IMG/VR virus record: IMGVR_UViG_3300028025_005247
Location: 1-31,723 of that record
Source: a virus
Direction: 5' to 3' (one strand)
Length of the DNA stretch: 31,723 nucleotides
Shown here one piece after another: positions 22,585 to 29,758 of this stretch. Made by a program: the position numbers and the translations under genes. Position 1 is the first letter of the stretch. Each line of letters begins with the position of its first letter. The notes under the pieces were generated by a model. It saw only the letters and a list, made by a program, of their open reading frames with translations. It made no database searches and was not told the origin of the DNA.

Positions 22585-22642
22585 CCCATTACCCTTTACC
22601 CACACATATAATCACTTATTTTCCCCTTATGCTTGTCCCCCC

Positions 22643-22675
22643 TATGTTCCTTTAGTATATTTATACCGGAACATA
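22643..22675 (+). promoter_or_regulatory. Promoter-like site enclosed by an inverted repeat
   Basis: TATTTATA (22658-22665) ends 23 nt before ATG 22688. It lies within TTTAGTATATTTATAC (22651-22666), which occurs again exactly at 24412-24427. Here the site is flanked by TATGTTCC (22643-22650) and GGAACATA (22668-22675), a perfect 8-bp inverted repeat around the site. That layout suggests an operator or an mRNA hairpin controlling the endonuclease gene. Confidence 0.5.
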
Positions 22676-22687
22676 AGGTACATTAAT

Positions 22688-24391
22688 ATGAAAAAAACAG
22701 GCATATATAAAATCACATCACCATCCAACAAAATATATATTGGTCAATCACTGGATATAGACAAACGTTGGTACCATTACCAAAATTTACGTTGCAAAGG
22801 TCAACCACAACTGTACAATTCACTCATTCACCACGGTATAAACAACCATATATTTGAGATACTTGAGGAATGCAACCCAGACATACTGGATGAACGTGAA
22901 ACACACCACAAACAAATCCACGTAGACATATATGGGTGGGATTTATCCATGTTTACCATGTTAAACGATGGTAAAGGTGGTAACAAATCATCTACCACTA
23001 AACAGAAAATGTCCATTTCATCCATCAAAAACACACGTGCCGTAAATGTATACAAACTGGATGGTACATTCATAGCTAAATTTGATTCACCATCACAAGC
23101 CAAAACCATATTATTCCCGGACATCAAAGACACCACAGGTGGTATTATCCAGTCATGCAACCAATCCAAACAAAAAACATTCCGCGGCTGTATATTCCAG
23201 TGGTCGGATGACGACAACATACAACAAATACTAACTGGGTTGCAAAACAATGTAAAAATCAAACAACAAACTGTATTGCAATACGATTTGGAAGGTACAT
23301 TCATTCGTGAATACCCAAATAGTTACTATGTCGAAAAAGAATACGCTAAACAAGGTATACGCATCAACTCCACCGACATTCGAGCATGTTGTAATGGCAA
23401 ACAGAAAACATGTGGTGGATATAAGTGGACATACGGTACATCACTAATAGAGAACACCATCAAAGAATACGATTTAAACCACATTGAAACACAAAAACAC
23501 ATACACAACCAATACAAACACGAATTAACCAAACACAAACCAAACATATTTAAATTAACAGCATATATATCCAGTCTATACACCGGAAATATATTACATA
23601 ATTACCATAGCGAAATAGACATATACATGCCTGATTTGGGGTTGGGTATCAACGTAGTTGATTTAAAGGACAGCACGTTATATGAAAAAAACTATACCCG
23701 CAATTTATCCACCAAATATAACCAGTTAAACATTAAACTCATACAAATATTCTCGGACGAATTACTAAACAAAAAAGACATTGTGTATTCACGAATACAA
23801 AACGAACTAAAAGCAAATCCCACCACTATATTTGCTCGTAAATGTGAAATACGTGAGGTAGCACCCAACATTAAAAACACATTCCTCGACCAAAACCACA
23901 TTCAGGGGCGTGACCAAGCATTCTACAAATACGGGCTATACTACCAGAACGAACTGGTATCCATAATGACATTCAGAAAACCACGCACCGCAATAGGTAA
24001 AACAAACGTAAACAATGGCGACACCTGGGAACTTATTCGATTTTGCAACAAAAAATACACCAATGTAGTTGGTGCTGCCTCACGTTTACTTAAACATTTC
24101 ATCCGTGAAGTAAACCCACAACATATATATTCATTTGCAGACAACAGATGGTCATCACCTGTAAATAATTTATATTTAACTTGTGGATTCACACATGTAT
24201 CAACATCCCAGCATGGGTATTGGTATACTAAAGACTATATGAGCAGGGAACACCGATTCAATTACAATAAAGGTGCACTTAAGAAAATGGGTATGGACAC
24301 TGACAGCCATACCGAAGTAGAATTAATGCGAAATATGGGTTACCACCGTGTATGGGATTGTGGTGTAACTAGATTTGAAATGGTACTTTAA
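22688..24391 (+). CDS. Large composite GIY-YIG homing endonuclease
   Basis: The protein has 567 residues with several domains. Residues 1-110 are a GIY-YIG nuclease (TGIYKITSPSNKIYIGQS, KRWYHY, a catalytic Glu in the LDERETHHK region). Two NUMOD1-like modules follow, starting at AVNVYKLDGTFIAKF and TVLQYDLEGTFIREY. Residues ~300-370 resemble the Vsr-like EDxHD nuclease fold (EIDIYMPDLGLGI, E309/D311, then LNIKLIQIFSDELLNKKDIV), but the usual GIE...WH residues are replaced by GINVVDLKDS, so activity is doubtful. The C-terminus (~375-567) is the GNAT-like domain often seen in phage endonucleases (FLDQNHIQG, ELIRFCNK, SFADNRWSS, LYLTCGFTHV). It sits between capsid and PhoH genes. Confidence 0.82.
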   Translation: MKKTGIYKITSPSNKIYIGQSLDIDKRWYHYQNLRCKGQPQLYNSLIHHGINNHIFEILEECNPDILDERETHHKQIHVDIYGWDLSMFTMLNDGKGGNKSSTTKQKMSISSIKNTRAVNVYKLDGTFIAKFDSPSQAKTILFPDIKDTTGGIIQSCNQSKQKTFRGCIFQWSDDDNIQQILTGLQNNVKIKQQTVLQYDLEGTFIREYPNSYYVEKEYAKQGIRINSTDIRACCNGKQKTCGGYKWTYGTSLIENTIKEYDLNHIETQKHIHNQYKHELTKHKPNIFKLTAYISSLYTGNILHNYHSEIDIYMPDLGLGINVVDLKDSTLYEKNYTRNLSTKYNQLNIKLIQIFSDELLNKKDIVYSRIQNELKANPTTIFARKCEIREVAPNIKNTFLDQNHIQGRDQAFYKYGLYYQNELVSIMTFRKPRTAIGKTNVNNGDTWELIRFCNKKYTNVVGAASRLLKHFIREVNPQHIYSFADNRWSSPVNNLYLTCGFTHVSTSQHGYWYTKDYMSREHRFNYNKGALKKMGMDTDSHTEVELMRNMGYHRVWDCGVTRFEMVL

Positions 24392-24411
24392 ATTTGGCTA
24401 TCCACCAACCA

Positions 24412-24427
24412 TTTAGTATATTTATAC
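24412..24427 (+). promoter_or_regulatory. Late-promoter-like site before PhoH gene
   Basis: TTTAGTATATTTATAC repeats exactly the string before the endonuclease gene. The core ends 15 nt before ATG 24441. GTATATTTATAC is itself a palindrome (GTATA-TT-TATAC). Confidence 0.55.
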
Positions 24428-24440
24428 TAAAACAAGTTAT

Positions 24441-25136
24441 ATGACTGACTATAACCGTACTCCGGAAGCACAAGATGTATTCAAGGAAAAACGCAAACCT
24501 AAGGGACCCATTAAATTCAAAATGTCCCTTAATGAAGAACAAAAAGAAGCAAAAGACATCATCCTAAACACACCCGTAACATTAATCAAGGGTATGGCTG
24601 GTAGTGGTAAAACATTATTAGCATGTCAGATAGCACTGGATTTGGTATTCCGTAAGGAAATGGAAAAACTAATCATCACCCGACCTACCGTAGCAAAAGA
24701 GGACATTGGTTTCCTTCCTGGCGACTTGAAGGAAAAAATGGACCCGTGGTTAGCACCCATATACGCCAATCTATACATGTTGTACGATAAGGAAAAAATC
24801 GACAAGTTAATTGCAGACGGCGTAATTGAAGTAGTACCATTTGCATTCATGCGAGGCCGCACATTCCCCAATTCATTCGTAATTGTAGACGAATGCCAGA
24901 ACATCACCCACCCACAAACCGAAATGATTTTGGGCCGTTTGGGTAAAGGTGGAAAAATGGTATTTTGTGGCGATATATCCCAGGTAGATTTACGTTCCAA
25001 AAAAGAATCCGGTATATCATTCTTCAACCGCTTGGAAGAACGCACACCCACAGTTAAAGTGGTTACCCTTAAGAAAAACCACCGCCATGAGGCCGTAGAG
25101 GACATACTTAAAATATACGAAGAATTTCGTGATTAA
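24441..25136 (+). CDS. phoH: PhoH-like ATPase
   Basis: The 231-residue protein is the standard PhoH P-loop ATPase, common in marine and freshwater phages. Walker A is GMAGSGKT (51-58) and Walker B is FVIVDECQN with D150/E151. The family signatures TRPTVAKEDIGFLPGDLKEKM and GDISQVDL are complete. The first ~28 residues are a charged leader before the domain. The cellular role of phage PhoH is not settled (an RNA-related function has been proposed). It has its own promoter-like site and lies directly after the homing endonuclease. Confidence 0.93.
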   Translation: MTDYNRTPEAQDVFKEKRKPKGPIKFKMSLNEEQKEAKDIILNTPVTLIKGMAGSGKTLLACQIALDLVFRKEMEKLIITRPTVAKEDIGFLPGDLKEKMDPWLAPIYANLYMLYDKEKIDKLIADGVIEVVPFAFMRGRTFPNSFVIVDECQNITHPQTEMILGRLGKGGKMVFCGDISQVDLRSKKESGISFFNRLEERTPTVKVVTLKKNHRHEAVEDILKIYEEFRD

Positions 25137-25148
25137 CCTGTTTACCCA

Positions 25149-25157
25149 TATTTATAC
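25149..25157 (+). promoter_or_regulatory. Late-promoter-like site TATTTATAC
   Basis: The exact core ends 15 nt before ATG 25171, in the 34-nt gap after the PhoH gene. Confidence 0.55.
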
Positions 25158-25170
25158 ATAAACAAAATAC

Positions 25171-26421
25171 ATGCCCAATTTAACATTACGCTCAACCAAA
25201 GGAGCACCATTAACTCATGATGAACTAGACGGCAACTTTGAGTACTTTACGGGCTCAATTAACGCAATAAACGCGTCAACCGGTTCATTCCTAACTAGTG
25301 CTGCTACATCATCAATGAACATCTCAGATACATTGTATACTGTTAATACTGCACTAAGCGCTAGTGGGTCAACACAATCCACAACTTCAGTGTGTTCGTA
25401 TGGTGTAAACGTATTCGAATATGTTACATTAAGTAATATTGCTGCTAAATTACCTCAACCAGTAACTGGTAAAAGTGTAAAAATAATTAACCTTGGAAAT
25501 ACATTATTAAAAGTGTATCCATCAAACGTGGGTGGTCAAATCAACAATTTACCAATCAACGAACCAGCAATCATCCCACCAGATGGAAATTTATACGAAT
25601 TCATTTGTATCAAAAATCCATTACCAGGAGCGTGGACATTCTCAACCCCAGCTACTGGGCAATACGATAGTGGTGAGATTAGTATATCTATTGATTCATC
25701 AAACCCTAATTCAGTAGTAACTGCTATAAACTCTGAAAAATACGGTTATATCAGTGGAGGTGCTGGTGGTACAATGAACAATAATTCAAAAAACAAACCA
25801 CCCCAATGGTTACCTTCCGGCTTTGTCCTAGGTGAATATAATCCTGGTTTACTAGGCCTTTATTTCAGACCAGATACTCCATGGAATGGTATTAGTAAGG
25901 TCAAGGTATATACTAACCTTATACAAGCATACGATGAATATGGTGATGAAATATCTATGGGAGGTGATACTAGAATTCTAGCCGCTGGTAGATATGAGTA
26001 TTATAGTCTAACAAACCCTACACAATTAGTGGGAAATAATGGAGGAGCAATATCCACCCAAATTATCGAATTATCCACAAACAAAACCATTGGTGGAACC
26101 CCAACAACAGGTAGTACAGAATATACATCAACAAATATAGGTGACCCAGGTACATTGTGGGGTGAATTCATAAAAGCAGAAACCACATCATCATATTATG
26201 TAGGAGTTGATGCTGGTAGTATAGGTAATGAATACGAGGGCACATTTATAGGTAATAAATCACTAGGTACTGTGCCTTACCCATTCACATCCCCAGTATC
26301 CCAAGGAACCCCAGTAGAATATTATTATTCATCGTATATTTCATTCCAGATGGATGTATTACCGTATGATAATGTAGGTACCATAGATCTCAAATTCAGA
26401 TTCGTAATCGAATATTATTAA
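25171..26421 (+). CDS. Virion fibre/whisker-like structural protein
   Basis: This 416-residue protein opens LTLRSTKGAPLTHDELDGNFEY, the N-terminal attachment element found in many T4-like fibre, whisker and head-decoration proteins. Next come a Ser/Thr/Ala-rich helical spacer (~30-75), a beta-rich domain with VNVFEYVTLSNIAAKLPQP and GKSVKIINLGNTLLKVYP, and a long Gly/Asn/Tyr-rich C-terminal part (~190-416) with TIGGTPTTGSTEYTST and a terminal LKFRFVIEYY strand. The C-terminal part uses AGT, AGA and TAT more than the N-terminal part, suggesting an exchanged receptor-type tip. The exact position on the virion is unknown. Confidence 0.65.
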   Translation: MPNLTLRSTKGAPLTHDELDGNFEYFTGSINAINASTGSFLTSAATSSMNISDTLYTVNTALSASGSTQSTTSVCSYGVNVFEYVTLSNIAAKLPQPVTGKSVKIINLGNTLLKVYPSNVGGQINNLPINEPAIIPPDGNLYEFICIKNPLPGAWTFSTPATGQYDSGEISISIDSSNPNSVVTAINSEKYGYISGGAGGTMNNNSKNKPPQWLPSGFVLGEYNPGLLGLYFRPDTPWNGISKVKVYTNLIQAYDEYGDEISMGGDTRILAAGRYEYYSLTNPTQLVGNNGGAISTQIIELSTNKTIGGTPTTGSTEYTSTNIGDPGTLWGEFIKAETTSSYYVGVDAGSIGNEYEGTFIGNKSLGTVPYPFTSPVSQGTPVEYYYSSYISFQMDVLPYDNVGTIDLKFRFVIEYY

Positions 26422-26427
26422 TAAAAT

Positions 26428-26453
26428 ATGGGCTCTTAACTGAGTCCATTTTT
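26428..26453 (+). terminator. Hairpin terminator after fibre-like gene
   Basis: ATGGGCTC pairs with GAGTCCAT (one G-U) around the loop TTAACT, and the T-run (ATTTTT) overlaps the end of the stem. It precedes the promoter-like site at 26459 by only 6 nt. Confidence 0.6.
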
Positions 26454-26458
26454 GTCAA

Positions 26459-26467
26459 TATTTATAC
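26459..26467 (+). promoter_or_regulatory. Late-promoter-like site TATTTATAC
   Basis: The core ends 14 nt before ATG 26480. A terminator and a promoter packed within 40 nt give a clean unit boundary. Confidence 0.55.
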
Positions 26468-26479
26468 ACAAACAATAAA

Positions 26480-26926
26480 ATGGCATCTACCTTAACACCC
26501 ACTACATTCAAAATACACATCATTGAGGAGCAAATAGTAAGAAACAGCGTAAACAAAAACGAAATCACTTACACTATCCCAAACGTAAGCAACGTTGACC
26601 ACAGGATACTTACTTGCCCCGCTACAACTTCGGTTGATTTATTCAATTTAAATGGTGTGAATCCGGGAGCGGGTGTATTCCCATCTAGTAGTTTAAAATA
26701 CGCGCGTATATCTAATTTAGACGACGCAACATCTATCGCTATTACCGTTAGTGGATCAAAAGGTGGATATACACAAGAATTACTACCTACCTCATCCATA
26801 TTTATTGTTTCACCTAACATTACCTCAAGCATATTCTCGGGTTCATTCGGCGATACAATTCAATCCGTTTCGGCATATGCAATAACAGGTAGAGCAGACA
26901 TAGAGTATACACTAATTAACGCATAA
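26480..26926 (+). CDS. Small virion-type hypothetical protein (148 aa)
   Basis: A Thr/Ser/Ile-rich, beta-strand protein (FKIHIIEEQIVRN, YTIPNVSNVDHRIL, YARISNLDDATSIAITVSG, SIFIVSPNITSSIF). It resembles a single-domain capsid-decoration or neck/tail accessory protein, but I recognise no family. It is the first gene of the unit that contains the two neck proteins and stops 4 nt before the gp13-like gene, which supports a virion role. Confidence 0.6.
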   Translation: MASTLTPTTFKIHIIEEQIVRNSVNKNEITYTIPNVSNVDHRILTCPATTSVDLFNLNGVNPGAGVFPSSSLKYARISNLDDATSIAITVSGSKGGYTQELLPTSSIFIVSPNITSSIFSGSFGDTIQSVSAYAITGRADIEYTLINA

Positions 26927-26930
26927 CGTC

Positions 26931-28082
26931 ATGAACATACCTATTTACGCGGGTTCATCATCATTCCAGCCAGGTAAAACACCATTTGGCTTCTACGATG
27001 CTGACTTTCAATTTCAAACCGATTCAGACAAATTCACTACATTTGCTTCACGCAGATTGGGTTACCCAATCATGGAGGTAGAGTTGCAAGACTTAAACTT
27101 CTATGCTGCATTTGAGGAAGCAATCACCACATACGGAAACGAGTTATACGCATATCAAGTTGCTGAAAATTTGTTGTCATTTCAAGGCGCACCTACAACT
27201 ATAAACCCAGGAAACAATGAATTGGTACAGGATAATTTGGCTGCTATGGTTCGCTTATCGAATCAGTACGGAACAGAGGCAGGCGTTGGTGGAACTATTG
27301 AATATCATACGGGTTCGATTGTACTTAATGGGGGTCAACAGACGTACGACTTAAACGAGTGGGCAGCTCAAAACGGTATTAGTAGCGCAATTGAAGTAAA
27401 ACGTGTATTTTACGAAGCATCTCCGGCCATCACACGTTACTTTGACCCGTACGCAGGTACTGGTACTGGTATGATGCAAATGATGGACAGTTTCGGTTGG
27501 GGTGGATATTCACCAGCAATTAACTTTTTGCTAATGCCTATGAATTACGATATTCAGAAAATACAGGCAATTGAGTTAAACGACCAAATTCGTAAATCGC
27601 AATACACATTTGAATTGGTGAACAACAAATTGAAATTGTTCCCTATACCTAAAACATCATCCATCCAGATACTATACTTCCACTACATACTAACTGACGA
27701 CCGTAATCAACCATATGTTGATCGCAATGGTGCTAGTATAATTACTAACGTATCTAATGTACCATACAATAACCCAAACTATACACAAATCAATTCAATT
27801 GGTAGACAGTGGATATTTGAGTACGCATTAGCTATAGTTAAGGAAATACTTGGATACGTTAGAGGTAAATACTCAACCACACCAATACCTGGATCCGAAG
27901 TAACATTAAACCAGGGCGATTTAATTACTGCAGCAACTGCAGAAAAAAACGCGTTAATTGAACGTTTGAGAGTATATTTAGACTCAACATCACGTACCAG
28001 TTTAATGGAGAAAAAAGCAAACGAAGCGAAATACCAAAACGACACAATAGCACAAGTACCAATGAACATATTTATTGGGTAA
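26931..28082 (+). CDS. 13: Neck protein (gp13-like)
   Basis: The protein has 383 residues. Segments FASRRLGYPIMEVELQDLNFYAAFEEAITTYGNEL (residues ~38-72) and RQWIFEYALAIVKEILGYVRGKYS (near 290-315) are the conserved regions by which T4-like neck/head-completion gp13 proteins are recognised. A beta-rich middle part carries IEVKRVFYEASPAI and KLKLFPIPKTSSIQILYFHYIL. It is longer than T4 gp13 (309 aa). It lies upstream of a gp14-like gene, as in T4 and cyanophages. In T4, gp13 and gp14 form the neck that seals the filled head and accepts the tail. Confidence 0.75.
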   Translation: MNIPIYAGSSSFQPGKTPFGFYDADFQFQTDSDKFTTFASRRLGYPIMEVELQDLNFYAAFEEAITTYGNELYAYQVAENLLSFQGAPTTINPGNNELVQDNLAAMVRLSNQYGTEAGVGGTIEYHTGSIVLNGGQQTYDLNEWAAQNGISSAIEVKRVFYEASPAITRYFDPYAGTGTGMMQMMDSFGWGGYSPAINFLLMPMNYDIQKIQAIELNDQIRKSQYTFELVNNKLKLFPIPKTSSIQILYFHYILTDDRNQPYVDRNGASIITNVSNVPYNNPNYTQINSIGRQWIFEYALAIVKEILGYVRGKYSTTPIPGSEVTLNQGDLITAATAEKNALIERLRVYLDSTSRTSLMEKKANEAKYQNDTIAQVPMNIFIG

Positions 28083-28093
28083 TATATTAAACA

Positions 28094-28600
28094 ATGGCAA
28101 TTTTTGGCTCACAGAGAGACATATCATTCTTCAGACACATCAACCGCGAATTACTTTGGGATGTGGTTACACAACAATGTGCTGTGTATAAACTTAAACT
28201 AGACCAAACCAAAGTAAACATATATGGCGAGGCATCTGGAGACAAGTTTTATTTCGACCCGGTACTAATTAACGCGTTAATTCAACGTGGTGAAAAAACA
28301 CAATCCTCCGGCGATATAGGGGTAGATATGTCACGTGAGATGGAATTCCGTTTCTTCCGCGACGATTTAGTAGATGCTAAACTTGTACCTGAAGTTGGCG
28401 ATATCATTCTATACCAAGAAAGTTACTTTGAAGTAGACAATGTAAACGACAATCAACTATTCGTAGGTAAAGACCCAGACTACCCATACAATGACAACCC
28501 ACTCAATCCAGGACTAGAAGAATTTGGTACTAATTTATCCATTATTGTCCAAGCACACATTACTTCAGCGGATCGTGTACAAATAACTCGTGAACGATAA
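28094..28600 (+). CDS. 14: Neck protein (gp14-like)
   Basis: The protein has 168 residues. It starts MAIFGSQRDISFFRHINREL. The features VNIYGEASGDKFYFDPVLINALIQRG, EFRFFRDDLVDAKLVPEVGDIILYQESYFEVDNV and GTNLSIIVQAHITSADRVQI match the short gp14-type neck proteins of non-enterobacterial T4-like phages. It is shorter than T4 gp14 (256 aa). It follows the gp13-like gene by 11 nt and precedes a fibre-like gene by 3 nt. Confidence 0.75.
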   Translation: MAIFGSQRDISFFRHINRELLWDVVTQQCAVYKLKLDQTKVNIYGEASGDKFYFDPVLINALIQRGEKTQSSGDIGVDMSREMEFRFFRDDLVDAKLVPEVGDIILYQESYFEVDNVNDNQLFVGKDPDYPYNDNPLNPGLEEFGTNLSIIVQAHITSADRVQITRER

Positions 28601-28603
28601 GAC

Positions 28604-29392
28604 ATGGCAGAAAGCGCACCATCAATCCCATTCCGCAAGCTAAACCAATTTAGAAATGGTGGCTTAGCACTCGAATATACTAATAATTCATTTAATACAG
28701 CTGTAACCGAAATAGCAAATATTGGTGCTACAACATCATCGTCTATTGCCGCTATTGGTACTTCAACTAGTACAGCTATAACCACAATAGCTACCTCAGT
28801 ATCCCAATCAAATGCTACTACCCGAAACACAGTAACAAACATGTCTAGTTCTGTTTCGTATACGCTGGATCAACAAAACATAGACATTGCATCACTTGAG
28901 AATGCCGTTGTTAGCGCGGTACGTACATCCAAGGTATTCATAAGCAAAGAAATACCTTACGGTGCTGTAGATGGTGTAAACACTACATTCACATTAGAAC
29001 ATGCACCAACCCCTGGCAGTGAACACTTGTATTTAAACGGTTTACTCGTGGAGGAAGGCGCGGACACCGATTACTTCATATCTGGTAATACAATCACATT
29101 TAGCGAGCCGTTACTCGCAGGTATGCAACTACAATGTACATATCACTACAATGCAGAACAACTAACAAATGTATTCGTAGACAAAGAAATACCCTATGGC
29201 CATGTTAATGGCACAAACAAAACATTCACACTAGCTGACAATCCAGTTTTGGGTAGTGAGCATTTATACCTGAACGGGGTGCTCCAGCAAAGTGAAGGCA
29301 ATGACTATGTAATAGACAATAACGTCATTATATTTATCGAGGCGCCGTTAGAGGGGATGGTTTTGCGTTGTACTTACTACTACAACATATAA
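28604..29392 (+). CDS. Fibre-like virion protein with duplicated C-terminal domain
   Basis: The protein has 262 residues. Residues 1-30 are a short attachment segment, and ~31-108 are a Thr/Ser/Ala-rich helix, probably a trimeric coiled coil (TAVTEIANIGATTSSSIAAIG, SLENAVVSAVRTS). The rest is two tandem copies of a ~73-residue beta domain beginning at V111 and V190 (period 79). Each contains KEIPYG, a TFTL strand, GSEHLYLNG and a closing CTY.YN. The layout suits a small whisker, neck fibre or tail-fibre connector. It sits directly after the neck genes. The exact role is inferred. Confidence 0.65.
   Translation: MAESAPSIPFRKLNQFRNGGLALEYTNNSFNTAVTEIANIGATTSSSIAAIGTSTSTAITTIATSVSQSNATTRNTVTNMSSSVSYTLDQQNIDIASLENAVVSAVRTSKVFISKEIPYGAVDGVNTTFTLEHAPTPGSEHLYLNGLLVEEGADTDYFISGNTITFSEPLLAGMQLQCTYHYNAEQLTNVFVDKEIPYGHVNGTNKTFTLADNPVLGSEHLYLNGVLQQSEGNDYVIDNNVIIFIEAPLEGMVLRCTYYYNI
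28934..29389 (+). repeat. Tandem duplicated domain inside fibre-like gene
   Basis: Two copies start at 28934 (V111) and 29171 (V190), spaced 237 nt. Shared residues include KEIPYG, NxTFTL, PGSEHLYLNG or LGSEHLYLNG, and LxGMxLxCTYxYN. The copies have diverged, so the duplication is not recent. Confidence 0.8.
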
Positions 29393-29466
29393 TTTCACCT
29401 TACTTTCACTATTCCCAAATTTCCGCAAAAAAACGCCATACGTATAACGAAAATAATTTACATACA

Positions 29467-29697
29467 ATGAGTCTTGAAACATATTCAACATCAGATTTAT
29501 ATTTAACAGCCTACCTTAAAATTAAGGGGCACCGTTTCACAGTGGAAAAATCTGCAAAGAAATCCACATTCATGTTTAACCAAACGCCCGATTTACTATC
29601 AAATGTAGATGAATATTTAACGGAAACAGGTTCGTGCGAACCTTTAGCATTCACAAATGCTATAAAGAACTTGAAGAACTTGCTATTTAACCGATAG
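29467..29697 (+). CDS. Small DUF5659-like protein (76 aa)
   Basis: I chose ATG 29467, not the upstream in-frame extension, because the conserved part begins MSLETYSTSDLYLTAYLKIKG and the preceding codons are unlike protein. The sequence ends CEPLAFTNAIKNLKNLLFN. Opening TSDLYLxAYLxxKG and closing PLAFxNAxxNLKxLL are the pattern of the DUF5659 family seen in phages and mobile elements of several phyla. No enzymatic motif is present and the function is unknown. It sits between fibre-like genes; the 74-nt gap before it holds no clear promoter core. Confidence 0.65.
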   Translation: MSLETYSTSDLYLTAYLKIKGHRFTVEKSAKKSTFMFNQTPDLLSNVDEYLTETGSCEPLAFTNAIKNLKNLLFNR

Positions 29698-29758
29698 TAA
29701 TTTCACGAGATAGTTCAACTAGTTAACTATTTAATTAATTTCTTTAAATCTACAAAGA

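Noticed and set aside
29368-29466. N-terminal extension of the DUF5659-like gene
   Set aside because: It overlaps the end of the preceding gene, and the translated extension has no family pattern; the conserved part begins at ATG 29467.
29711-29729. Overlapping palindromes AACTAGTT and TAGTTAACTA before the giant gene
   Set aside because: Short and AT-rich, with no second copy; not distinguishable from chance.
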